Source of the DNA: Conexibacter sp. CPCC 205762
GTDB taxonomy: Bacteria; Actinomycetota; Thermoleophilia; Solirubrobacterales; Solirubrobacteraceae
NCBI RefSeq assembly: GCF_030646155.1
Contig: NZ_JAUTDN010000003.1
Coordinates: 186,001-250,000 of the forward strand
DNA length: 64,000 nt
Direction of reading: 5' to 3'
In this document: positions 52,260 through 60,301 of the stretch, piece after piece
How the letters are laid out: every line of letters starts with the position of its first letter
How positions within the stretch are numbered: position 1 is the first letter of the stretch
Translations under genes and position numbers: made by a program
Notes under the pieces: model-generated
The model's database searches: none
Told to the model about the DNA's origin: nothing
Seen by the model: the letters and a program-made list of their open reading frames with translations, nothing else

Positions 52260-53830
52260 ATGTGGATCGCGCCCTCGCCGGCGCCGTGGCCTCTGCGCAC
52301 GATCAGTGCGAGGCCGGCGCTGATGAGGGCGAGCACGGCGCTGACGTACATCGCCGTGTGGAGGCCGGACATGAACGACTCGTAGGAGGCCTTCGTGACC
52401 GCCTGCGCGAGCTGGGCGGGCATGTCGGGCGAGACCGGGGCGACGCCCTGCGCGATCAGCTCCTTCTGGCCCTCGACCGCCTGCGCGGCGGCGCCGGTGA
52501 CGCCCGCGTCGGACAGCTTGTCGCCGAGCGCCGAGCCGACGCCGGAGACGATCACCGAGCCGAGCACGGCCGTGCCGAGCACGCCGCCGAGCTGGTTGGC
52601 GGTCGACTGCAGGCCGCCGGCGAGGCCGCCGCGCTCGATCGGCGCGTTGCCGACGATCGCCTCCGTCGAGGCGACGATCACCATGCCCATCGCGAGGCCG
52701 ATCAGGAAGAAGTACGGCCACTGGCCGCCGTAGCCGGTGTCGACCCCGAGCCCGGTCAGGCCGAGGAAGCAGCCGGCCAGGATCAGCATCCCGACGCACA
52801 GCGGCACGCGCGGGCCGAACTTCTCCGTCAGCAGGCCGCCGAGCGGGGCGCTGACGACGAACGTCGCGGTCAGCGGCAGCATCCGCACGCCGGTCTGGAC
52901 CGGGCTGTAGCCGTGCACGTTCTGCAGGTACAGGCCGATGAAGAACAGCACGCCGAAGAGCGCGAAGAAGCCGGTCACGACGAGCACGACGCCGGCCGAC
53001 AGCGAGCGGTCGCGGAACAGGTCCAGCGGCAGCAGCGCGGCGTCGCCGGCGCGCGCCTCGCGCAGCACGAACAGCACCAGCACGACGATCGCCGCGACGC
53101 CGAAGCCGATCACGTAGGCCGAGCCCCAGCCATGGTCCTGCGCCTTGATGACGCCCCAGATCAGCAGGAACAGCCCGCCCGACAGCAGCGCCACGCCCGG
53201 CAGGTCGAAGGTGCCGACGTGCGTCTCGTCCTTCGACTCTCTCACCCAACGCCACGTCACGAGCGCGGCGACCAGGCCGAGCGGCAGGTTCAGCAGGAAG
53301 ATCGACTCCCACGAGACGTGCTCGACGAGCAGGCCGCCGACGATCGGGCCGGAGGCGACGGCGAGCGCCGAGGAGCCGCCCCAGATGCCGACCGCGCGGT
53401 TCAGCTCGGCCGGCGGGAAGGCCGCCCGCAGCAGCGCGAGCGTGTTCGGCATCAGCAGCGCGCCGGCGACGCCCTGCAGCACGCGCGCGGCGACGAGCAT
53501 CCCGATCGAGGTCGACAGCGCGCACAGCAGCGAGGTCAGCGCGAAGCCGACGATGCCGGCGATGAAGACCTTCTTGCGGCCGAAGCGGTCACCGAGCTTG
53601 CCGCCGACGATCAGCAGCACCGCGAGCGCCAGCAGATAGCCGTTGGTGACCCACTGGAGGCCGGCGAGCGAGGCGTCGAGGTCGGCGGCGATCGTCGGGT
53701 TGGCGACGCCGACGACGGTGCCGTCGAGGCCGACCATCATCACGCCGAGCGCGACGGCGGCGAGCGTGAGCCAAGGGTTGTCGCGGCCGCTTGCGCGAAC
53801 GGGCGCGACCGCGTCTGCTGATGAGGTCAT
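52256..53830 (-). CDS. MFS drug exporter, DHA2 (EmrB/QacA) family
   Basis: A 524-residue protein with 14 predicted helices: GVMMVGLDGTVVGVANPTIA, LQWVTNGYLLALAVLLIVGG, GDRFGRKKVFIAGI (motif A) and LQGVAGALLMPNTLALL. ATG 53830 is chosen; an upstream in-frame ATG at 53884 would overlap the promoter of the divergent TetR. Exports toxic compounds by proton antiport; substrate unknown. Its operator/promoter region with GTGTG-A-CACAC (53874-53884) is shared with the TetR gene at 53908. Confidence 0.91.
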   Translation of the reverse strand: MTSSADAVAPVRASGRDNPWLTLAAVALGVMMVGLDGTVVGVANPTIAADLDASLAGLQWVTNGYLLALAVLLIVGGKLGDRFGRKKVFIAGIVGFALTSLLCALSTSIGMLVAARVLQGVAGALLMPNTLALLRAAFPPAELNRAVGIWGGSSALAVASGPIVGGLLVEHVSWESIFLLNLPLGLVAALVTWRWVRESKDETHVGTFDLPGVALLSGGLFLLIWGVIKAQDHGWGSAYVIGFGVAAIVVLVLFVLREARAGDAALLPLDLFRDRSLSAGVVLVVTGFFALFGVLFFIGLYLQNVHGYSPVQTGVRMLPLTATFVVSAPLGGLLTEKFGPRVPLCVGMLILAGCFLGLTGLGVDTGYGGQWPYFFLIGLAMGMVIVASTEAIVGNAPIERGGLAGGLQSTANQLGGVLGTAVLGSVIVSGVGSALGDKLSDAGVTGAAAQAVEGQKELIAQGVAPVSPDMPAQLAQAVTKASYESFMSGLHTAMYVSAVLALISAGLALIVRRGHGAGEGAIHI

Positions 53831-53907
53831 GGGGCGGGCCTTGAGATCGTTGGGGGACGGCGACCGCCGAGAAGTGTGACACACCGTAACGTTTCACCTG
53901 CCGACCG

Positions 53908-54480
53908 ATGTCCGAGACCTCCCGCGAACCAGGCCGCGCCGACGCGCGCCGCAACTACGACGCCGTCGTCGCAGCCGCGCTGCGGCTGCTGACCGACGAC
54001 CCCGGCGCGTCGATGCGCCAGATCGCCGACGCCTCCGGCCTGACGCGCACGACCGTCTACCGCCACTTCCCCTCGCGCGAGGAGCTGCTGCGCGCGATCT
54101 TCCGCGTCGTCGCGGCCGAGATAGACGCCGCGATGGAGCAGGCGACCGCCGGCGATCCGCCGTTGGAGCAGGTGATGGCGGCGATCGCGCGGATGTCGTT
54201 CGCGCTCGACCGCCGCTTCCGCTTTCTGATCGGCCACGACGCGCTTGCCGGCGAGGAGGCCCAGCAGGCCGGTGAGGCGGCGACGCTGCGCTGGCTCGAC
54301 GGCGCCCGCGCGCGCGGCGAGGTGCGCGACGACATGCCGGCGAGCTGGCAGGTGCTGATGCTGCGCCAGGCTGCGATGGGCGCCGTCGAGACCGATCGCA
54401 GCGGCTTGCTCGACGCGGCGGAGGCCGAACGGCTGCTCTCGCTGACGCTGGTCGCCCTGCTGACACCGCCCCAAAGCTGA
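53908..54480 (+). CDS. TetR-family regulator of the adjacent MFS exporter
   Basis: A 190-residue regulator: HTH NYDAVVAAALRLLTDDPGAS, then ADASGLTRTTVYRHFPSREE. Its C-terminal domain is short, like other regulators of QacA-type pumps. TAACGT (53887-53892) is a possible -10 about 15 bases before the ATG. Divergent orientation indicates that it represses the MFS gene. It does not share the steroid operator. Confidence 0.9.
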   Translation: MSETSREPGRADARRNYDAVVAAALRLLTDDPGASMRQIADASGLTRTTVYRHFPSREELLRAIFRVVAAEIDAAMEQATAGDPPLEQVMAAIARMSFALDRRFRFLIGHDALAGEEAQQAGEAATLRWLDGARARGEVRDDMPASWQVLMLRQAAMGAVETDRSGLLDAAEAERLLSLTLVALLTPPQS

Positions 54481-54604
54481 ACCCCGCTGCAGCGCGATGC
54501 CCCGGCAACCGTTCGGCTGACCGGCCAATCGAACGCCAATGTGACACAACGATTCAGACCATCGGACGCGGCATGCCTTTCCCCGGTTACGATCCGCCTC
54601 CGAG

Positions 54605-56011
54605 ATGGAAGGACGCACCGCAGGACCCGTGCCGTACGGGAGCGGCACAGCCGGATCGATCCTGGTGCATGCACTCAGGGGGACGTTCGGCGTACCTTGC
54701 GCAGAACGTCTCCGTTCACTTGACGCAGACGCCCGCGAGCGGCTCGCCCGCGGCCGCGAGCAGGGCCTGTCGCTGGCGGTCGCGACCGCCCACGCCCAGC
54801 TCGCCGCGGCACGCGGCGCCGACGACGAGATCGACGCCGCGCTGCGCCATCGCAACAGCGCGCTCAGCTTCCTCGCGCGCGGCCACGACGCCCCCGACGC
54901 CGAGCGGCTGGAGCCGCTGCTGTGGATCGGCGTCGTCGACTGGGCGGTGCTCGGCGACGTGCGCGGCGCGCGCGACCGGCTCGCGCGCGCGGCGGTGCTG
55001 GCGCGTAGCGACCAGCAGGCGAGCGTCGTCATACCGACGCTCGCGATCCGCTCGATGGCCTCGGCCGTCGCAGGCGACCTCGCCGGCGCCGACGCGACCG
55101 TCCGCGAGGCTGTGGCGCTCGCCCGCGACGGCGACGACCCGCTGCTGCTGGCGGTCGCGCTCGCGACGCTCGCCCGCCGGCGCAGCAACGACAGCGAGCG
55201 CGACGCCGCGCTGCAGGCCGGCGAGGAGCTGCTGGCGCTGCGCTCGCAGGTCGACGATCCGGCGGCGCTCGACGCGATCGCCGCCTGGGGGGTCGCGGCG
55301 GTGCGGCTGGAGGCCGGCGACCTCGCCGGCTGCCGCGCGCTGATCGAGCCGGCGACCGCGCCCGAGCAGCTGCGGCAGCTGCATCCGCTGGTGCGCTCGC
55401 TGCTGCTCGACACGCGCATCCGGCTGGCGGTCGGCCGCGACGACCGCACCGACGCGCTGGCGCAGCTGACGGCGCTGGAGCGGCTCGGCTTCTCGCGCCA
55501 GCCGCTCGGCGCCTCGCTCGCCGGCATGGCCTCGGCCTTCGTCGCGCTCGCCGACGACCGGCCGCTCAACGCCGAGGCGAGCGCGACCGCAGCCGCCGAT
55601 CAGGCGCGGCGGGCCTCGGCGCGGCTGCTGGAGCTGCGCGCGCTGCTGGTCGCCGGGCGCGCGCAGCAGGCGCTCGGCGCGCCCGACGTCGCCGCCGAGC
55701 GCTTCGGCGAGGCGGAGGCGATGGCGCGCGCGATCGGCGCGGCCGGCACCGCCGAGCGGGCGGCCGCCGAGCGGCGCGCCAGCGGCGGCATGATCGCCGA
55801 GCGCCCGGCGCCGGAGGAGTACGGCCTGACGCCGCGCCAGTTCGAGATCGCGCAGCTGGTCGCCGGCGGTGCGACCAACCGCGAGGTCGCCGCGATCCTC
55901 GGCATCTCCGAGCACACCGTCAACACGCACCTGCGCGTCGCCTTCTCGCGCCTCGGCGTGACCCGCCGCACCGCGCTCGCGACCGCGCTCGAACAGCGCC
56001 AGCGGGCCTAG
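54605..56011 (+). CDS. LuxR-type regulator with TPR-like region, lacking an ATPase domain
   Basis: A 468-residue protein. The last ~65 residues are a LuxR/NarL helix-turn-helix (YGLTPRQFEIAQLVAGGATN, EVAAILGISEHTVNTHLRVA). The region before it (residues ~45-390) is an Ala/Leu/Arg-rich array of TPR-like helices. Regulators of this layout normally carry an N-terminal STAND ATPase (LAL/MalT type, ~900 residues); no Walker motif is present in this frame or the 120 bases upstream. The start ATG 54605 is uncertain (weak RBS). It may be a shortened LAL regulator that senses without ATP. Targets unknown. Confidence 0.8.
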   Translation: MEGRTAGPVPYGSGTAGSILVHALRGTFGVPCAERLRSLDADARERLARGREQGLSLAVATAHAQLAAARGADDEIDAALRHRNSALSFLARGHDAPDAERLEPLLWIGVVDWAVLGDVRGARDRLARAAVLARSDQQASVVIPTLAIRSMASAVAGDLAGADATVREAVALARDGDDPLLLAVALATLARRRSNDSERDAALQAGEELLALRSQVDDPAALDAIAAWGVAAVRLEAGDLAGCRALIEPATAPEQLRQLHPLVRSLLLDTRIRLAVGRDDRTDALAQLTALERLGFSRQPLGASLAGMASAFVALADDRPLNAEASATAAADQARRASARLLELRALLVAGRAQQALGAPDVAAERFGEAEAMARAIGAAGTAERAAAERRASGGMIAERPAPEEYGLTPRQFEIAQLVAGGATNREVAAILGISEHTVNTHLRVAFSRLGVTRRTALATALEQRQRA

Positions 56012-56022
56012 CCGCCGCCGGC

Positions 56023-56829
56023 CTACGACTCGCGCGCGTCGCCTTCGATCCGCCGCAGGACGGCGGCGCCGGCCGCGTCGGTGGCGCCGGTCGGCGGCAG
56101 CTCGACGCCGGGCGGCAGCTCGATGTGGAGCGTGCTGAGGGCGCCGAGGCGGAGCGTGCCGGGGCCGACGCGGGCGCTCAGCACGTGGCCGCCGCGGGTG
56201 CGGTCGGCGGTGATGACGTGGAGGTGGAAGCCGGGCAGCTCGACGCCGGCCGCCTCGGGCGGGAAGCAGAAGCCGACGAGCGTGCCGTCGGACGGCGCCA
56301 GCATGAAGTCGCGCAGCGAGGCCGCCGCCTCGGCGAGCGGCAGGTAGGGGCGCGGCTGCTTCGGCGCCGAGCGCGCATGCACGGCCGGCAGCGCGCCGTC
56401 GAACCGGAGCGCGAACGCACCGCTCTCCATGGGAGAGTTGGCCGCCGCCAGCGCCAGCAGCTCGTCCCAGCTCAGCTCACGCTCGACCGCGACGGTGACG
56501 TCGGCGGTGAACGGGGTGACGGCCGCGAACGGCGTGCACTCGTCGTCGCCGACCGGCGAGACGGTGCCATCGACGCGAGCGCGCCAGACCTCGCCGTCGA
56601 CGACGATCATCTCGCCGTCGAGCGCGTCGAAGGTGCCGAGGCCGAGGTCGCCGTGCTCGCGCAGCTCGGCGATCGTCAGGTCGCCGTCGTAGGCGCCGTC
56701 GAGCAGCGCCGCGATCGTCGCCGTCTGGAAGACGACCCGCGGCGCGGCGCGCTCGTCGCCGAGCGCGCCGTGGCGGACGGCGAGCGGATGCAGCGCGGCG
56801 ACCAGCCGCGGATCGATCGCGCTCGCCAT
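56023..56829 (-). CDS. budA: Alpha-acetolactate decarboxylase
   Basis: A 268-residue protein matching the AlsD/BudA family: VFQTATIAALLDGAYDGDLT, HGDLGLGTFDALDGEMIVVD (early signature), FTADVTVAVERELSW, and the zinc site LPGFHLHVITADRTRGGHVL with three histidines. It converts 2-acetolactate to acetoin in the cytoplasm. No acetolactate synthase or butanediol dehydrogenase gene is adjacent. It ends 12 bases from the convergent LuxR-type gene. Confidence 0.9.
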   Translation of the reverse strand: MASAIDPRLVAALHPLAVRHGALGDERAAPRVVFQTATIAALLDGAYDGDLTIAELREHGDLGLGTFDALDGEMIVVDGEVWRARVDGTVSPVGDDECTPFAAVTPFTADVTVAVERELSWDELLALAAANSPMESGAFALRFDGALPAVHARSAPKQPRPYLPLAEAAASLRDFMLAPSDGTLVGFCFPPEAAGVELPGFHLHVITADRTRGGHVLSARVGPGTLRLGALSTLHIELPPGVELPPTGATDAAGAAVLRRIEGDARES

Positions 56830-56887
56830 CGTCAGCCCGCCGCCTCGCCGCCGCGCATCGTCTCGCCCCCGTTCGGACTGCGCCGCG

Positions 56888-57583
56888 CTACTCGTTGCCG
56901 GTCGCGCCGCCGTCGTCGGCGGTGCCGCCGCCGGTCGCGGCGGTCGCGGCCGACTGGCAGACCTGCTGGCTGCCGCCGTCGTCGCACAGCTTGTAGTCGG
57001 TGTCGGGCTGCAGCTGCGTGCGGCTGGTGATCTCGTAGCCGACGCCCTCGGTGTCGGACGGTCTCATCGTGATGATGTAGAAGGCGCCGTCGTCCCAGCT
57101 CGAGAAGCCGCCGAGCACGGCCGCCGCGCCCTGTCTGACGCCCTCGGCCTCGCCGGTGCTGACGCCCTGTCTCTGGCCCTGCTCGAAGCCGACTCTCTGG
57201 CCCTGCGCCTCGCCGGTTCTCTCGCCCTGCGCCTGGCCCTGCTTGGTGCCCTCGGCGACGCCGTCGGCCTTGCCCTTGGCGTAGATCGTCTCGTACGCCT
57301 GCTGGCCCGGTCTGTACTGCGCGTGGACCTGCTCCTGGCCGGCGGTGAAGCCCTTGTCGTAGCCCGACTTCTGGCCGCTGTCGTCGCCGCTGCTGTGGCC
57401 GATGAAGTAGCCGCCGACGCCGGCGATCACGAGCACCGCGACGGCGATCGCGGCGAGCACGCCCGCGCTGTACGTCTTGCCGCCGCCGGCGCCGGGAGGC
57501 TGCGCGGCGGGGCCCGGCGCGCCGGCCGGCGGCGTCACGCGGGTCGGTTGGTCGTCAGGCGGAATCGGGGCACTCGTCGACAT
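56888..57583 (-). CDS. Single-pass membrane protein with a 12-unit GX3 glycine ladder
   Basis: A 231-residue protein from ATG 57583 (GAGGAGG upstream; the longer frame is not supported). Residues 1-35 are Pro/Gly-rich and cytoplasmic. One membrane helix follows (SAGVLAAIAVAVLVIAGVGG), then a stretch in which Gly recurs every fourth residue without a break: GKADGVAEGTKQGQAQGERT and on to GEAEGVRQG, 12 GX3 units. Deca-GX3 repeats are known from Yae1-like proteins, where they form tight helical pairs. The C-terminal globular part has two Cys (KLCDDGGSQQVCQ). Divergent from the MMPL transporter gene, so a functional link is possible. Function unknown. Confidence 0.8.
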   Translation of the reverse strand: MSTSAPIPPDDQPTRVTPPAGAPGPAAQPPGAGGGKTYSAGVLAAIAVAVLVIAGVGGYFIGHSSGDDSGQKSGYDKGFTAGQEQVHAQYRPGQQAYETIYAKGKADGVAEGTKQGQAQGERTGEAQGQRVGFEQGQRQGVSTGEAEGVRQGAAAVLGGFSSWDDGAFYIITMRPSDTEGVGYEITSRTQLQPDTDYKLCDDGGSQQVCQSAATAATGGGTADDGGATGNE

Positions 57584-57621
57584 GGCAGGTCCTCCTCGAA
57601 GTGGGCAAGGCTCGCTTCCAT

Positions 57622-57645
57622 AGTCGGCGGGTGACGCCTCCGACT
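57622..57645. promoter_or_regulatory. Inverted repeat between the GX3 protein and MMPL genes
   Basis: AGTCGGCGG, six bases, CCTCCGACT: eight pairs with one mismatch, in the 118-base divergent intergenic region. Candidate operator for both genes; no local TetR or other regulator is obvious. Confidence 0.4.
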
Positions 57646-57701
57646 GAAGGCTGGAGCGTGCCATCGCTACAGGACGGGAAAAAAACGCCGATCTAGGGAG
57701 C

Positions 57702-59942
57702 ATGTCCGCGCTCCTCCAGCGGTTGGGTGCCTTCTGCGCCCGCCACCACCGACTCGTGATCGTCGCCTGGCTCGTGATCGCCGTCGGCCTCGGCGTCACC
57801 GCCGGCAGACTCGGCACCGAGACCAACGACAACGTCTCGCTGCCCGGCACCGACTCGCAGCGTGCCGCCGACGTGCTGGAGCGCGACTTCCCCGCCGCCC
57901 AGAACGGCGCCAACCCGATCGTCCTGCGCGCGCCCGCGGGCGCGAGACTGTCCGACCCGGCGCAGGCCGCCGTCGTCGCGAGACTCGAGCGAGCGTTCGC
58001 GAGCGACGCCGCGGTGCAGTCGGTCGTCAGCCCGCTGACCAGAGCCGGGATCGCGCAGCTGTCGCCCGACGGCCGCATCGGCTACCTCGACGTGACGCTG
58101 CGCGACGGCCCGACCGAGCTGACGCTGCCGACCGCCGAGCGGCTGCTCGACCAGGCGCAGCGGATCGCCGACGCGGGCAGATTGGAGATCGCCGCCGGCG
58201 GCTACCTCGGCGCCGACCTGTCGCAGCCCGGCTCGGCCGACTCCGACGCGATCGGCCTCGCCGCCGCCGTGATCGTGCTGCTGTTCACGTTCGGCACCTT
58301 CGTCGCGATGGGGCTGCCGATCCTGACCGCGATCCTCGGCCTCGGCACCGGCCTGTCGCTGATCACGATCCTCACCCACGTCGTGCAGATCCCGTCGACC
58401 GCCTCGGCGCTGGCGACGATGATCGGGCTCGGCGTCGGGATCGACTACGCGCTCTTCGTCGTCACCCGCCACCGCGAGCTGATGGCCGAGGGCAAGAGCG
58501 TGCCGGAGGCGATCGAGGGCGCGATCGCGACCGCCGGCCACGCCGTCGTCTTCGCCGGCGGGACCGTGATCATCGCGCTCTGCTCGCTGCTGCTGACGGG
58601 CATCCCGATCGTCGCGCAGCTCGGCTGCGTCGCCGCGATCGCGGTGCTGGTCGCGGTCGCCGCCGCGCTGACGCTGCTGCCGGCCGCGCTCGCCGCCGTC
58701 GGCACCAAGATCGACCGGCTCGCGCTGCCCGGCCGCCGCCGCGGCAAGGAGGCGCTCGACTCGCGCCCGCGCCTCGGCGAGCCGCGCGATGACGAGCAGA
58801 CCGGCGTCTGGTGGCGCTGGGCCCGCTTCGTCGCGCGCCGCCCGTGGCCGGCGCTGGCCGTCGCGCTCGTGCTGATCGGCGCGCTCGCGTGGCCGCTGTT
58901 CACGCTCCAGCTGGGCCAGAGCGACACCGGCCAGCTGCCGCGCGAGACGACCGCCCGCCAGGCCTACGACCTGCTCGCAGACGGCTTCGGCGCCGGCGTC
59001 AACGGCCCGCTGCTGGTGGCGGTGAGACTGGAGGGCGCCGACAGAGCGGCCGACGCCGCCGCGCTGGAGAAGCTGCGCGCCGCGATCGCCAGAACCGACG
59101 GCGTCGCCGTCGCCGGCCCGGCCGTCCCCGCGACCGACGGCCGCGCCGCGCTGCTGACGGTGATCCCGCGCTCGGCCCCCTCGGCGGAGCAGACCGAGAC
59201 ACTCGTGCGCGAGCTGCGCCGCGACGCGATCCCGGCCGCGCTCGGCGACGGCGCCGGCGCGCCGCGGGCGTACGTCGGCGGCCAGACGGCCGGCTTCATC
59301 GACCTCTCCGACGAGATCTCCGACCGCCTGCCGGCCGTGATCGCGATCGTGCTGGCGCTGTCGTTCCTGCTGCTGACGGTCGCCTTCCGCTCGCTCGTCG
59401 TGCCGCTGAAGGCGGTCGTGATGAACCTGCTGTCGATCGGCGCCGCCTTCGGGATCGTCTCCTACGTCTTCTCACACGACTGGAGCGCGCACCTGATCGG
59501 CGTCGACGGCGCCGCGCCGATCGTCTCGTTCGTGCCGCTGATGATGTTCGCGATCCTGTTCGGCCTCTCGATGGACTACGAGGTCTTCCTGATGACGCGG
59601 ATGCGCGAGCGCTGGCTGGAGACCGGTGACGCCCACCGCTCCGCGATCGAGGGGCTCGCCGGAACCGCCCGCACGATCACCTCGGCGGCGCTGATCATGG
59701 TCTCGGTCTTCTGCGCCTTCCTGCTCAACGGCAACCCGACGATCAAGCAGTTCGGGCTCGGGATGGCGGCCGCGGTCGCGGTCGACGCGACGGTGATCCG
59801 CTGCCTGCTGGTGCCGGCCGTGATGACGCTGCTGGGCGAGCGCGCCTGGTGGTTCCCGGGGCGGCGCGGCAGCCGGACGACCGCGCCGGAGCAGGCGCCG
59901 GCCGACGCCGCCGAGCGGCCGCCGGTCCGCGTCTCCGGGTAG
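57702..59942 (+). CDS. MMPL-family RND transporter
   Basis: A 746-residue membrane protein with two MMPL repeats and ~12 helices. N-terminal helix HRLVIVAWLVIAVGLGVTAG, a periplasmic loop with GTDSQRAADVLERDFP, then a helix bundle with MIGLGVGIDYALFVVTRHRE (the conserved Asp-Tyr pair used in proton transfer). The second half repeats this: ILFGLSMDYEVFLMTRMRER and GMAAAVAVDATVIRCLLVP. Such proteins export lipids or hydrophobic compounds. No substrate-making genes are adjacent. AGGGAG precedes the ATG closely. AGA codons are frequent. Confidence 0.92.
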   Translation: MSALLQRLGAFCARHHRLVIVAWLVIAVGLGVTAGRLGTETNDNVSLPGTDSQRAADVLERDFPAAQNGANPIVLRAPAGARLSDPAQAAVVARLERAFASDAAVQSVVSPLTRAGIAQLSPDGRIGYLDVTLRDGPTELTLPTAERLLDQAQRIADAGRLEIAAGGYLGADLSQPGSADSDAIGLAAAVIVLLFTFGTFVAMGLPILTAILGLGTGLSLITILTHVVQIPSTASALATMIGLGVGIDYALFVVTRHRELMAEGKSVPEAIEGAIATAGHAVVFAGGTVIIALCSLLLTGIPIVAQLGCVAAIAVLVAVAAALTLLPAALAAVGTKIDRLALPGRRRGKEALDSRPRLGEPRDDEQTGVWWRWARFVARRPWPALAVALVLIGALAWPLFTLQLGQSDTGQLPRETTARQAYDLLADGFGAGVNGPLLVAVRLEGADRAADAAALEKLRAAIARTDGVAVAGPAVPATDGRAALLTVIPRSAPSAEQTETLVRELRRDAIPAALGDGAGAPRAYVGGQTAGFIDLSDEISDRLPAVIAIVLALSFLLLTVAFRSLVVPLKAVVMNLLSIGAAFGIVSYVFSHDWSAHLIGVDGAAPIVSFVPLMMFAILFGLSMDYEVFLMTRMRERWLETGDAHRSAIEGLAGTARTITSAALIMVSVFCAFLLNGNPTIKQFGLGMAAAVAVDATVIRCLLVPAVMTLLGERAWWFPGRRGSRTTAPEQAPADAAERPPVRVSG

Positions 59943-59953
59943 CCTGTGCTGCC

Positions 59954-60292
59954 GTGCAGCGCCTCCCCACCTGGGCCGTCGCCGGCGGCTCCCTGCTGAT
60001 CGGCTTCGGCGTCGCCGACCTCACCGGCGTCCGCGCCCTCGGCGGCATCGTGCTGTTCCTCGCGGCGCTCTGGTGCGGCCTGCGCTGGCGCCGCGAGCAG
60101 GGGCTCGCGGTCGCGATCGCGCTCGTCGCCGTCTACCTCGCCGCGTTCGTGCTGTCGCATCCGCTCGGCAAGGCGATCGGCTCGTGGCCAGCGGTCTTCG
60201 TCGTGTCGGCGTTCGTCGCGGCGATCGTGTGGGCGCGCGTCGACCGCTTCGCCGCGCCGGGAACCGGCGTGTCGGCGCCCGCCGCGCGGTAG
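59954..60292 (+). CDS. Small membrane protein, unknown function
   Basis: A 112-residue protein from GTG 59954, 11 nt after the MMPL stop. It has three to four hydrophobic segments (AVAGGSLLIGFGVADLTGV, LGGIVLFLAALWCGLRW, GLAVAIALVAVYLAAFVLSH, WPAVFVVSAFVAAIVWARV). I recognise no family. Its TAG stop at 60290 lies in the same frame as the cytochrome P450 that follows only a few codons later, so suppression of this one stop would fuse the two. Confidence 0.65.
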   Translation: MQRLPTWAVAGGSLLIGFGVADLTGVRALGGIVLFLAALWCGLRWRREQGLAVAIALVAVYLAAFVLSHPLGKAIGSWPAVFVVSAFVAAIVWARVDRFAAPGTGVSAPAAR

Positions 60293-60301
60293 CGTCAGCG
60301 G

